Assembly (NCBI RefSeq): GCF_013375155.1
Contig: NZ_JABXOF010000003.1
Span: forward strand, 248,001-312,000
Source of the DNA: Serratia ureilytica
GTDB taxonomy: Bacteria; Pseudomonadota; Gammaproteobacteria; Enterobacterales; Enterobacteriaceae
Reading direction: 5' to 3'
DNA length: 64,000 nt
A program made the translations under genes and the position numbers. The notes below the pieces were generated by a model that had not been told where the DNA came from, did not search any database, and saw only the letters and a program-made list of their open reading frames with translations. Positions 1 through 8,393 of this stretch are shown here, in pieces. Each line of letters starts with the position of its first letter. Within the stretch, counting starts at the first letter, position 1.

Positions 1-13
1 GTCTGCCGGTTTA

Positions 14-1672
14 TTGAAAACGATAGCTCTGAGCGTGGCCCTGGCCTGCGCCGTCCCCGTCGCCTGTGCCGCCGATCTGAGCGCCGGCGCGGTCGCCGCT
101 CCGGATCAGTATGGCGCAAAAGTCGCCGCGCATATTCTGCAGGCCGGCGGCAATGCGGTCGATGCGGCGGTCGCCACCGCCTTTACCCTGGCGGTCACCT
201 ACCCTGAAGCCGGCAATATCGGCGGCGGCGGCTTTATGACGCTGTACGTCGACGGCAAACCCTATTTCCTCGACTACCGCGAAGTGGCGCCCAAGGCCGC
301 CGGCAAAACTATGTATCTGAACGAGAAAGGCGAAGTGATCGAGAATCTCAGCCTGGTGGGCAGTCGCGCCGCCGGCGTGCCGGGCACCGTGCTGGGGCTG
401 TGGGAAGCCCACAAGCGTTTCGGCAAGCTGCCGTGGGCCGAACTGCTGACGCCGGCGATCGGCTACGCCCGGCAAGGTTTCACCGTGGCGGATCAGCAGT
501 ATCAGTACCGCGAAGACGCCAACAAGCTGTTTGCCGGTAAAACCAACTTCGGCGACTATTTCGGCGCCATGAAGCCCGGCACGGTGTTCAAACAGCCGGA
601 GCTGGCCGCCACCCTTGAGCGCATCGCCAAATCGGGCGCCGACGATTTTTATCACGGCGAAACCGCCCGCCTGCTGGTGGCGCAAATGCAGCGCGACAAC
701 GGGCTGATCGGCGCGGCGGATTTGGCCGACTATCGGGTGAAATGGCGTGAACCGATGCGCATCAGCTGGCGCGGCAACACCGTGTATACCGCCCCGCTGC
801 CCAGCTCCGGCGGCATCGCGCTGGCGCAGCTGCTGGGGATAAAAGAAGATCGCGCCGCCGACTTCAAGGGCGTGCCGCTGAACTCGGCGCGCTATATCCA
901 CCTGCTGGCGGAAATCGAAAAACGCGTGTTCGCCGATCGCGCCGACTACCTCGGCGACCCGGATTTCACTAACGTGCCGGAAGCGCAGCTGATCGCCCCC
1001 GACTACCTGCAAAAACGCGCCGCCGAGATCAACCCGACGGCGATCTCGCCGACCGAGCAGGTGCGGCCGGGGCTGGAAAGCCACCAAACCACCCACTTCT
1101 CGATCGTCGATGCGGCCGGCAACGCGGTCAGCAACACCTATACGCTTAACTGGGACTTCGGCAGCGGCGTGGTGGTCAAAGGCGCCGGTTTCCTGCTCAA
1201 CGACGAGATGGACGACTTCAGCGCCAAACCCGGCGTCGCCAACGCCTTCGGCGTGGTGGGCAGCGACGCCAACGCCATCGAGCCGGGCAAACGCATGCTC
1301 TCCTCGATGAGCCCGACCATCATCACCCGCGACGGCGACGTCACCCTGGTGATCGGCACGCCGGGCGGATCGCGCATCTTCACCTCGATCTTTCAGGTGA
1401 TCAACAATCTCTACGATTACCATCTGCCGCTGGCGCAGGCGGTGGCCGCCCAGCGCGTGCATCACCAACTGTTGCCGAAGGACACCGTTTATTACGACAG
1501 CTTCGCGCCGCTGACCGGCAAACCGGCGGACGAGCTGAAGGCCATGGGCTACACCCTCGAAGACCAGGGCTGGAACATGGGGGATATTCAGGTCATACGC
1601 GTCGATGGCCGCACGCCGGAAACCGCGTCCGATCCGCGCGGCCGCGGCGTGGGGCTGGTGGTGAAAAAGTAA
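14..1672 (+). CDS. ggt: Gamma-glutamyltranspeptidase (periplasmic)
   Basis: This is an Ntn-hydrolase that cleaves and transfers gamma-glutamyl groups, chiefly from glutathione, in the periplasm. The N-terminus is a clear Sec signal (MKTIALSVALACAVPVACAA). The family core follows, with GGNAVDAAVA near residue 47 and IGGGGFM near 73. The self-processing site QTTHFSIVD puts the predicted new N-terminal nucleophile at Thr359. The oxyanion-type Ser pair appears in MLSSMSPT and a glycine loop in GTPGGSRI. At 552 residues it is close to the usual single-chain precursor. The start is a TTG at the window edge; the frame is open upstream to base 2, so a start outside the window cannot be excluded. Family assignment is secure. 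Confidence 0.93.
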   Translation: MKTIALSVALACAVPVACAADLSAGAVAAPDQYGAKVAAHILQAGGNAVDAAVATAFTLAVTYPEAGNIGGGGFMTLYVDGKPYFLDYREVAPKAAGKTMYLNEKGEVIENLSLVGSRAAGVPGTVLGLWEAHKRFGKLPWAELLTPAIGYARQGFTVADQQYQYREDANKLFAGKTNFGDYFGAMKPGTVFKQPELAATLERIAKSGADDFYHGETARLLVAQMQRDNGLIGAADLADYRVKWREPMRISWRGNTVYTAPLPSSGGIALAQLLGIKEDRAADFKGVPLNSARYIHLLAEIEKRVFADRADYLGDPDFTNVPEAQLIAPDYLQKRAAEINPTAISPTEQVRPGLESHQTTHFSIVDAAGNAVSNTYTLNWDFGSGVVVKGAGFLLNDEMDDFSAKPGVANAFGVVGSDANAIEPGKRMLSSMSPTIITRDGDVTLVIGTPGGSRIFTSIFQVINNLYDYHLPLAQAVAAQRVHHQLLPKDTVYYDSFAPLTGKPADELKAMGYTLEDQGWNMGDIQVIRVDGRTPETASDPRGRGVGLVVKK

Positions 1673-1678
1673 CCCTCC

Positions 1679-1708
1679 GGCGGCCCGCTTCAGGCACGCC
1701 GGGCCGCC
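1679..1708 (+). terminator. GC-rich stem-loop after ggt
   Basis: GGCGGCCCG (1679-1687) pairs with CGGGCCGCC (1700-1708) across a 12-base loop, starting 7 bases after the ggt stop. No U-tract follows, so termination efficiency is uncertain. Confidence 0.5.
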
Positions 1709-1711
1709 ACT

Positions 1712-1798
1712 CACTGGCAGCTGCTGCACCGCTACAGCGTACATAACCCGCTCATCCGGTAATTCTGGCAGTGGCTGCAGTCGGCTTTTCTAGGTTAA
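1712..1798 (+). pseudogene. Possible 3' remnant of an unidentified gene
   Basis: Read forward from 1712, the frame gives HWQLLHRYSVHNPLIR, a stop at 1760, then FWQWLQSAFLG and a second stop at 1796. The composition (W-Q, HNPLIR, FWQWLQ) resembles the C-terminal end of a LysR-type regulator, but this is an impression, not an identification. It has no start, an internal stop, and ends where the sequence turns AT-rich. I read it as the left-hand scar of the insertion or replacement that brought in the next gene. Confidence 0.3.
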
Positions 1799-1828
1799 TA
1801 ATTACACACTCAGTTAATAGGATATACT

Positions 1829-2830
1829 TTATCTAGTCATTGGAATAACATCATCCATAGTGAATGGTACATTAGTACCATCGCAATGGGTGAAAAAGCC
1901 CAATCTAACTGACTCATCTGCCAAGTTAAACATCGCGATATGATGATGTTGTGCAAATATATTTTCTGAAAACAATCTAAGACCCGAACCATACAGTTCG
2001 ACTTCAACAGAAAGTCCTGAGAAATCCAAACCCAAGCAATTTGAAAGAATTTTTTGGTCAGTCGCTGGAAAACTCTCTTTATAAATCTCGTTATACTTCG
2101 GTTGAAAATACCTAATTAAACCAGCTTCGGAAAGGCAAATTACCTCTTTCTTTGAAAGAGGATGATCTATTATACTCCTCCCTCTACTATCATCCTCCTG
2201 CCCACCGATGCTAGATTTATCCATACTATTAAATGAAGAGGCTAGTATGTAATCATCATATTCCAATGTAACTATAAATATTTGATCATCAGGAAAGTCA
2301 CACATAGTATCCGCAAGGATTTTCTGAAGTGTTGAATGGCTTCTAAGTCTATCCATTGCTGTTCTTTTTCCTTCTGCAAAGGCTTGACCTACATAGAGCA
2401 CCTCCAAATCATGGTAGATCTCATTCTTGGTATATAAAGCTAGAAAGTCACTAGGCCAATATCGAATCCATTTGCCATCTCTACCCAATGTATGAATTTT
2501 TCTATGAGGATAGTCCGCCGCCACTATACTTTCCTCCCCACTTTCAAATTTAAAAGGAAAACTATAGGTTGATATAACCTCCTCTCCATTGACCCTGCTA
2601 ATAACTTCTCCACTCAGAATCCCATCGTTTATCAGAAGCATCTCTTTACTGCATATTGCTTTTGGCCTTTTACAAATGAGATAAATATGGCTATTATCTG
2701 CTATGCTTTGATGTTCCTCTTTCATTCTTCCATCTGAGTGAAGTTGATCTGGAGTAAAAATTAGCCATCCTTTTGAAGTCATGCCAATAGAGAACTCAGA
2801 TACAAACTTTCTCTTACCAGCCATAATCAT
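1829..2830 (-). CDS. AT-rich orphan protein with GIY-YIG-like motifs
   Basis: A 333-residue cytosolic protein with no signal or membrane segment. Residues 1-130 are not recognised. Residues 137-248 carry the spacing of a divergent GIY-YIG nuclease fold: EIY at 137-139, LYVGQ at 145-149 (YIG position), RLRSH at 161-165, and SEAGLIRYFQPKYNE at about 234-248, where Glu235 and Asn247 sit where family metal-binding Glu and conserved Asn normally are. This assignment is inference from motifs and the fold may be inactive. Base composition is strikingly AT-rich against its neighbours, with AGA/ATA-type codons, a sign of transfer. The ATG at 2830 and the one at 2824 share the Shine-Dalgarno GGAGAGGA. 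No partner gene is adjacent. It could be a solitary defence or selfish nuclease. Confidence 0.75.
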   Translation of the reverse strand: MIMAGKRKFVSEFSIGMTSKGWLIFTPDQLHSDGRMKEEHQSIADNSHIYLICKRPKAICSKEMLLINDGILSGEVISRVNGEEVISTYSFPFKFESGEESIVAADYPHRKIHTLGRDGKWIRYWPSDFLALYTKNEIYHDLEVLYVGQAFAEGKRTAMDRLRSHSTLQKILADTMCDFPDDQIFIVTLEYDDYILASSFNSMDKSSIGGQEDDSRGRSIIDHPLSKKEVICLSEAGLIRYFQPKYNEIYKESFPATDQKILSNCLGLDFSGLSVEVELYGSGLRLFSENIFAQHHHIAMFNLADESVRLGFFTHCDGTNVPFTMDDVIPMTR

Positions 2831-2935
2831 TTCCTCTCCGAAATATATATAACAACCCTTGATAGCTATGAGTATTGATGGTTTAAAAGTACCTACTCTC
2901 TATTTTAGTATTATATTGATAAATTATTATGCATT

Positions 2936-2959
2936 TTTACCTGCATCTTTACCTGCATC
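2936..2959 (+). repeat. Two tandem copies of a 12-base unit
   Basis: TTTACCTGCATC occurs twice back to back at 2936-2947 and 2948-2959, just inside the right edge of the AT-rich block. It may be a scar of the insertion or a slippage duplication. Confidence 0.7.
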
Positions 2960-2978
2960 TTCATAGCGTTCAATAACA

Positions 2979-3125
2979 TTGTTAGTCGGCGCCTACTACC
3001 CGGAGGCCAACGTGCTGGTGCCGCTGCATTACATCGATGAGGAGAGCGGCACGCCTTCGTATAAATCGGTGCCGATCCGCGTGAAGTTGAGATCCAAAGA
3101 GGTGCGCGCGGTCGATATCGCCTGA
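2979..3125 (+). pseudogene. 3' remnant of an unidentified gene
   Basis: After a stop at 2964, the forward frame stays open to TGA at 3123-3125 and reads LLVGAYYPEANVLVPLHY, then EESGTPSYKSVPIRVKL, ending in KEVRAVDIA. Codon use is normal for this genome, while the sequence before about 2980 is AT-rich. There is no Shine-Dalgarno before the only possible start (TTG 2979). It therefore looks like the last ~48 codons of a gene whose 5' part was lost when the AT-rich segment arrived. The family is not recognised. Confidence 0.5.
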
Positions 3126-3138
3126 CGGAAGCGGTTTG

Positions 3139-3164
3139 AGCCTTTCTCCGCATGGAGAAAGGCT
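3139..3164. terminator. Bidirectional stem-loop
   Basis: AGCCTTTCTCC (3139-3149) and GGAGAAAGGCT (3154-3164) form an uninterrupted 11-bp stem with a GCAT loop. It lies between the forward remnant and the reverse-strand DeoR gene ending at 3174, so it can serve either direction. Confidence 0.6.
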
Positions 3165-3173
3165 TCTCACCCT

Positions 3174-3944
3174 TTATACCTGCGCCACCAACACATTAAC
3201 GTTGGCGGGGAAAACCAAGCCCTCTAATGCATTACCGCTGTCGGAGGTCACCAGATAATCGACCTCGGGCCATTTGGCCACCAGCGTCATCGCATGTCCG
3301 CGCAGCTTATTTTCGTCGGCCAGCACGATGCACTTGCGGCTCTGGGCAATCATTTTGCGCGCGATGGCCGCTTCATTGACGTTCTGATCCATCACGCCGG
3401 TCTGCAGATTGACCGCGCCGGCGCCGATGATGGCGTAGTCGGCGAAAAACGCCTCGATATTATTCAATGCGATCGCGCCCAGGCACGCCATTTTGGAGTC
3501 GATGAACTGCCCGCCGATCAGCACCACGTCAATGGAGTCATTTTCCAGACAGACGTTGGCGATAAGCGGCGAGTTGGTGATGACCGTCAGTTGATCGATC
3601 GTCGCCAACTGCCGGGCAAACTCCAGCGTGGTGGAGCCGAAATCCACGAACACCGTATCGCCCGGTTGGAGCAGCGTCGCCGCTTTCTCCGCGATGGCGC
3701 GCTTCTCGGCCTCGGCGATTTTGGCCCGCTCGTTGAATTCATGCTCGAATTTAAACTGGCTGCTCACCGCGCCGCCGTGGATCTTCTTGATCAGCCGATA
3801 GTCTTCCAGCTTGTTCAGGTCGCGCCGAATGGTTTCCTGCGAAACCTGGAATTTATCCGCCAGCTCATTCACGTAAACCCGGCCGTTGGCCTGGATCAGC
3901 GCCAGTATTTCATTGCGCCTTTCCACGGAATTAGAGATATCCAT
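3174..3944 (-). CDS. DeoR/GlpR-family transcriptional regulator
   Basis: A 256-residue DeoR-type repressor. An N-terminal winged helix-turn-helix (residues ~5-60: ILALIQANGRVYVNELADKF, then QVSQETIRRDLNKLE) is followed by the KIHGGAV linker. The C-terminal sugar-phosphate sensor domain shows VFVDFGSTT, VITNSPLIAN and LADENKL. DeoR/GlpR proteins usually sense a phosphorylated intermediate of the pathway they control. This fits the position here: last gene of the reverse-strand flavoenzyme group, 113 bp after the preceding stop, and divergent from the kinase/transporter genes starting at 6933. The ligand is unknown. E. coli glpR is the best-known relative, but no complete glp regulon is present. 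Confidence 0.9.
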   Translation of the reverse strand: MDISNSVERRNEILALIQANGRVYVNELADKFQVSQETIRRDLNKLEDYRLIKKIHGGAVSSQFKFEHEFNERAKIAEAEKRAIAEKAATLLQPGDTVFVDFGSTTLEFARQLATIDQLTVITNSPLIANVCLENDSIDVVLIGGQFIDSKMACLGAIALNNIEAFFADYAIIGAGAVNLQTGVMDQNVNEAAIARKMIAQSRKCIVLADENKLRGHAMTLVAKWPEVDYLVTSDSGNALEGLVFPANVNVLVAQV

Positions 3945-4057
3945 TCACATTACACTCGCTGCCTTTAGTAAGAGTGACTGCCTCCGCCGAGACTTGCGGC
4001 GTTAACTGACGGAATACTACGGGTTTCAGGGCGTTAGACGCAAGCCGTTGCCGTCGT

Positions 4058-5281
4058 TCACCCGGCGGATTCTATGCTGATGTGCAGCGCATCACGCTCA
4101 GCCTCGGCTGGCAAGACGATATTGCGCAGCAGGATCCGCCGTTCAGGCAGGCAACGATGCGTTTTGCGGTACAGCACTTTCTCCCCCAACCGCACCACCA
4201 CCGAACCGGACACCGCCTGTTCCACGCGCATATTGATCGTGACCGTGGCGGGATTGCCGATCAGCGCCACACGGGCGGGCGCAGTCAGACGTATCCGTTC
4301 GTCGTGCCGCACCGGCAGGATTTGCCGCGCCGGCGGCAGCGTGCGCTGCAGCGAATGGGCAACGGCCTCGCCGACGCGCAGCCCTTCCTGATAACACTGG
4401 TCGCCCATGTCCGCCGGGTGCAACATGTTGCCGACGGCGAAATAGGCGGCGTCGGAACAGCGGCCGAACTGATCGGTCAACGGACAGCCGCTGTCCGGCC
4501 GCTGCGCCAGGTGGCTCTGGCGGATCAGCGTATACTCCCCAGTGAAGCGGCCGGTGAAGATCAGGCTGTCGCAGGCGATGCGCCGTTTCTCCCCCTGGCG
4601 ATTTTCCACTTCTATAGATTCAACCCGATCGCGGCCGGCAATATCGGTCACACGCGAATAGTAGTGGATCGGCACTCCCATCAGACGCGCATAGAGCGCG
4701 CTCAGACGCCAGGCGACGGGTCTGCCGCCGCTTTCAATCATGGCGACGGCGCGTACGCCGGCGTTACGCAGCGTCCACAGCGCGGAGAAACTGACCAGCT
4801 CGGTGCCGATCACCACCGGCGCCTTGCCCGGCTGCAGCCCGCGCAGATAGACGAACTGCTGCAGTGCACCGGCGGTGAGTACGCCCTGCGGCCGCAGCCC
4901 GCTCACCAGACGCGGATGGCGCGGCGTCTCGCGCACGCCGGTCGCCAGGATCACCCGCTGCGCTTTCAAGGTGCTGACGCCGCGGCAGTCCGTGATGGTC
5001 AGCTCGCCGTCCGGCTTGATGGCGAGCACCGTCACGCCGGTACGGATCTCCACCTGCCCGGCGCGCGCCAGTATTTTATCGACATAGGTGGATCCCAGCA
5101 TCGGCCTATAAAACGTTTGCAGCCCAAAGGTGGGGTGCCGACAGTGTCTGGGCACACCGCCCGCCTGCCGTTCCCGTTCCAGGAGCACCACATCCTCGAT
5201 CCCCGCCTGCCGCAACGCGGTCGCCGCTGCGATCCCGGCCGGCCCGGCACCGACAATCGCCACCTGATACTCAGTTTTCAT
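4058..5281 (-). CDS. FAD/NAD(P)-dependent oxidoreductase (HcnB / glp-cluster type)
   Basis: A 407-residue two-dinucleotide-binding-domain flavoprotein. It has GAGPAG near residue 11 for the FAD ADP-moiety, ILATGVRETPRHPR, and a second Rossmann region around VVIGTELVSFSALWTLRNAG. This family (pyridine-nucleotide-disulfide oxidoreductase fold) often sits beside a GlpA-like dehydrogenase and hands electrons on. Its ATG at 5281 overlaps the stop of that gene by 11 bases, so translational coupling is likely. The TTG one codon upstream is less likely. The DUF1667 partner common in other genomes was not found here. Its substrate is unknown. Confidence 0.85.
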   Translation of the reverse strand: MKTEYQVAIVGAGPAGIAAATALRQAGIEDVVLLERERQAGGVPRHCRHPTFGLQTFYRPMLGSTYVDKILARAGQVEIRTGVTVLAIKPDGELTITDCRGVSTLKAQRVILATGVRETPRHPRLVSGLRPQGVLTAGALQQFVYLRGLQPGKAPVVIGTELVSFSALWTLRNAGVRAVAMIESGGRPVAWRLSALYARLMGVPIHYYSRVTDIAGRDRVESIEVENRQGEKRRIACDSLIFTGRFTGEYTLIRQSHLAQRPDSGCPLTDQFGRCSDAAYFAVGNMLHPADMGDQCYQEGLRVGEAVAHSLQRTLPPARQILPVRHDERIRLTAPARVALIGNPATVTINMRVEQAVSGSVVVRLGEKVLYRKTHRCLPERRILLRNIVLPAEAERDALHISIESAG

Positions 5282-6674
5282 CAATGCTCCCTACGGCCAG
5301 CGTCTGGCCAAAACGATCGCCTACCATTTCCGCCACCCGGCTGCTGCAATAAAAACCGTTGCAGCGCCCCATCATCACGCGCGTGCGGCGCCGCAGCCCG
5401 CCGATGCACTCTGGCGGCACGGCGGAATCGAACGCCGCCTCGATCTCCCGCTGGGTCACCAGCTCGCAGTGGCAAACGATGCCGCCGTTGTCCGGGCGCG
5501 CGTAATCGCGCAGCGCGTAGTCGGCAAGCATCGGCATTTGCGGCCAATACACGGTCTCCGGCGTTTTTGGCGTGAAGCACGGCGTAAAGTGGTCGCGATA
5601 GAGCTGTTCCACATATTGCGCGATGCCCAGCGCCGCCGTCAGGCCGGTGGAGCGAATGCCCGCCACGCAGATCCACTGCCGATCGGGATAGTGCTGAATG
5701 CGGTAGTGTTTCTGTTCAGTCGCCGGGCGTAATCCGGCATAGCTGGCGGTGACGCTGTAATTCGCCAGCGTGGGCAGCAATCGCGTCCCCTGTTCGATCA
5801 GCTCGCGCATTTTGGTTTCGTCCACCGTCGCCGTCTCGCGATCCTGCTGTTCTTCGGCGGTCGGCCCGAGCAGCAAATTGCCGAAGATGGTTTTCGACAG
5901 CAGCACCCCTTTGGTGATCGTCGTCGGCACCGGCAGGATAATGGCGTTGACCTGCCCGGCGGCGGCCTTGTCGAACACCAGGAACTGCCCTTTGCGCGGG
6001 CGAATTTCAAACTCGGGCTGATGGCAGAAACTTTCTACCCGGTCGCCCTGATTGCCGGCGCAGTTGATGACGATTTTGCCGTGAAACTCGCCCCGGTTGC
6101 TGGTTAGCCGCCAGCCGGTCGGCAAGTGTTCGGCGCCGGTCACCTCGGTATTGAAGCGATAGTCGCCGCCGTGTTTAACGCCCTGTGTCAGGTAAGCCAG
6201 CGGCGTGCTCCAGGGATCGATCACGCTCTCGCCCGGCACCTCTACCGCCGCCAACGCGCCGGGTGCCAGCTGCGGCTCACGGCGATACAGCTCGGCGGCG
6301 TCGATCTGCGCCACGTCCAGCACGCCGTTGTCGTGCGCCTGTTGCACAATCGCGGGCAGCGCCGCCAACTGCTGCTCGTCCCAAGCCACGACCAGCGCGC
6401 CGGTGGGCAACAGCGGCAGATTCATTCGTTCACGGATGGCGATAAATTCCCGGTACCCGGCCTGCATGCAATGCAGTTCCAGGCTGCCGCTGGGCGCATC
6501 GAAGCCGGTATGCAGCAGCGCGCTGTTGGCTTTGCTGGCGCCGGACAGGATATCGCCCCCTTTTTCCAACAGCAGCGTACGGGCGCCCATCAGGCAGAAT
6601 TTGCGGAATACCGCACACCCGACCACACCGCCGCCAATCACGACAATGTCCCAACCCGTTTGTTCTTCCATCAT
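5271..6674 (-). CDS. GlpA-like FAD-dependent dehydrogenase with C-terminal BFD-type [2Fe-2S] domain
   Basis: A 467-residue DAO-superfamily flavoenzyme related to anaerobic glycerol-3-phosphate dehydrogenase GlpA. GGGVVG at residues 14-19 binds FAD, followed by KGGDILSGASKANSALLHTG, typical of the G3P dehydrogenase group. VAGIRSTGLTAALGIA lies toward the end. The last ~65 residues form a BFD-like iron-sulfur domain with VCHCE, then GRCNGFYC. The reading frame opens earlier (6788), but ATGATG at 6674 is chosen because the FAD motif then starts at the usual distance. It is the first gene of a reverse-strand run with the 4058 flavoprotein and the DeoR regulator. Oxidation of a phosphorylated polyol or amino alcohol is plausible but not shown. 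Confidence 0.87.
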   Translation of the reverse strand: MMEEQTGWDIVVIGGGVVGCAVFRKFCLMGARTLLLEKGGDILSGASKANSALLHTGFDAPSGSLELHCMQAGYREFIAIRERMNLPLLPTGALVVAWDEQQLAALPAIVQQAHDNGVLDVAQIDAAELYRREPQLAPGALAAVEVPGESVIDPWSTPLAYLTQGVKHGGDYRFNTEVTGAEHLPTGWRLTSNRGEFHGKIVINCAGNQGDRVESFCHQPEFEIRPRKGQFLVFDKAAAGQVNAIILPVPTTITKGVLLSKTIFGNLLLGPTAEEQQDRETATVDETKMRELIEQGTRLLPTLANYSVTASYAGLRPATEQKHYRIQHYPDRQWICVAGIRSTGLTAALGIAQYVEQLYRDHFTPCFTPKTPETVYWPQMPMLADYALRDYARPDNGGIVCHCELVTQREIEAAFDSAVPPECIGGLRRRTRVMMGRCNGFYCSSRVAEMVGDRFGQTLAVGSIDEN

Positions 6675-6932
6675 GCTGATGTCCCGTTTTGATGTGATAA
6701 CCACAATAAAACCACACAATAACCGCATTTGAAATGACAAAAACAACATAACTCCCAAAAAAAAGCCGCAAAAGGCGGTGATAAGCAAAAAGTATGAGGT
6801 CGATCACGCGGGGTTATTTTATCTTGTGATTTATGTTGCTTTTGTGTGTGAAATTGAAGATAGATTATTAAAACAGTCACACAACCAACACCAGGCACAA
6901 TAAAAAAACAAAACCTATAAGAGAGCGAAGCA
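6675..6932. promoter_or_regulatory. Divergent promoter region of the flavoenzyme and kinase operons
   Basis: This 258-base AT-rich gap separates the divergent dehydrogenase and kinase genes and should hold both promoters and the DeoR operators. One perfect short palindrome is visible: CATTTGAAATG at 6726-6736. A related GTGTGAAATTGAAG lies near 6857. A short GCC...GGC hairpin sits at ~6764-6778. I could not fix -10/-35 elements with confidence. Confidence 0.45.
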
Positions 6933-8393
6933 ATGATGAATCAACGTTATGCCGCGATTGATCAGGGGACCACCGGCACCCGGGTCGTGGTGTTCGGCGA
7001 AGACGGCAGGCACCATTCACCGGCCAGCATGCCGCACAAGCAGATCACCCCCAATCCGGGCTGGGTGGAACACGACGCCCTGGAGATTTTGGCGAATATC
7101 CGCCGCTGTCTCAGCCAGTGCGACATGGTGGACGCCATCGGTTTAGGGCATCAGGGCGAAAGCCTGCTGGCCTGGGACGCCGACAGCGGCCTGCCGCTGT
7201 ACAACGCCATCGTTTGGCAAGATCAGCGCACCGAGCCGGAGATCCAGCGGCTGAAACGCGAAGGCGTTGAGCCGCTGGTGACGGCGAAAACCGGTCTGCC
7301 GCTCGATACCTACTTCTCAGCCAGCAAGATGGGCTGGCTGATGAACAACGCCCCGGGCGCCAGGCAATTGGCGCAACGCGGCCGCCTGCGGCTCGGCACC
7401 ATGGACGCCTTCTTCCTGTTCCACCTGTGCGGCCGGCATCTTACCGACTATAACTCGGCCTCGCGCACCTCGTTGTTCAACATTCATACCCTGCAGTGGG
7501 ATGAGGAGCTGTGCCGTTTGTTCGGCGTGCCGATCGACAGCCTGCCCGAGGTCAGAGACAACATCGGCCACTTCGGCGACGTCGCGCTCAACGGCAAACC
7601 GGTGCCGCTGACGGCCTGCATCGTCGACCAGTTTGCCGGTACATACGGCCACGGCTGCCATCAACCGGGGCAGATGAAGATCACCTTCGGTACCGGCGCC
7701 TTTTTACAGGCGATCACCGGGCCGCGCCCGATCGATGCCGGCGAGTCCGGCCTGTTGCCCACGCTGTGCTGGAAGCTGCCCGACAGCGAGCCGGTGTATG
7801 GCCTGGACGGCGGCGTTTATAACGCCGCCTCCGCCATTAACTGGGCGAGAAAGATCGGCCTGTTCAACGATTTCGATGAATTCGGCGACTTCCCCTCTCA
7901 GCCGGCCATCGCGCGCGGCCTGGCCTTTGTGCCCGCGCTCTCCGGACTGGCTTGCCCGTACTGGGACCGCTCCGCCGCCGGGATGTGGGCCGGGCTGTCG
8001 CTGGAGACCGAGCGCAAGGATCTGCTGCAGTCGATCCTCGAAGGCATCGCCATGCGTTCCGCCGAGGTGATCAACGCCATGGATAAACTGAAACCGATCG
8101 GCGACAGCATTTCGGTGGACGGCGGCCTGTCCGCCAACCGCTATTTCACGCAGTTTCTCGCCAACCTGATCCAAAAGCGCATCGTCTCTCCCACCAATAA
8201 GGAGATCACCGCCCAAGGCGTTGCGCTGTTGGCGCGTAAAGGACTGGGGGTGGAACATCCGCTCAAGGTGCTCAACCGCTATGAAGTGACGGAACCCGCC
8301 GAGGTCGATATGGCGGGCTGGTTTGCCCGCTATCAGGAAATCATCGCGCGCTCGCGCGGCTTACGTTCATCGCAGGAGGAACACCATGGCTGA
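6933..8393 (+). CDS. FGGY-family carbohydrate kinase (glycerol-kinase-like)
   Basis: A 486-residue ATP-dependent kinase of the FGGY family. It has an N-terminal ATPase lobe with AAIDQGTTGTR and VWQDQRT (the substrate-lobe motif of glycerol kinases). TFGTGAF sits in the phosphate region and GGLSANRYFTQFLANL in the second lobe. The resemblance is to GlpK, but the neighbours are not glycerol genes. Together with the EutH-type transporter this suggests another small polyol or amino alcohol as substrate. The stop overlaps the transporter start by 8 bases, indicating coupling. The Shine-Dalgarno is GAGAGCGAAG ahead of ATGATG. Regulation is probably by the divergent cluster's DeoR protein. Confidence 0.9.
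   Translation: MMNQRYAAIDQGTTGTRVVVFGEDGRHHSPASMPHKQITPNPGWVEHDALEILANIRRCLSQCDMVDAIGLGHQGESLLAWDADSGLPLYNAIVWQDQRTEPEIQRLKREGVEPLVTAKTGLPLDTYFSASKMGWLMNNAPGARQLAQRGRLRLGTMDAFFLFHLCGRHLTDYNSASRTSLFNIHTLQWDEELCRLFGVPIDSLPEVRDNIGHFGDVALNGKPVPLTACIVDQFAGTYGHGCHQPGQMKITFGTGAFLQAITGPRPIDAGESGLLPTLCWKLPDSEPVYGLDGGVYNAASAINWARKIGLFNDFDEFGDFPSQPAIARGLAFVPALSGLACPYWDRSAAGMWAGLSLETERKDLLQSILEGIAMRSAEVINAMDKLKPIGDSISVDGGLSANRYFTQFLANLIQKRIVSPTNKEITAQGVALLARKGLGVEHPLKVLNRYEVTEPAEVDMAGWFARYQEIIARSRGLRSSQEEHHG

Noticed and set aside
11-1744. Long reverse-strand frame of 577 codons opposite ggt
   Set aside because: It is a shadow caused by GC-rich third positions; the forward frame has a signal peptide and all GGT motifs.
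6811-6880. TGTGATTTATG... as a CRP site in the divergent promoter region
   Set aside because: Only one half-site is good and the second is absent at the right spacing.
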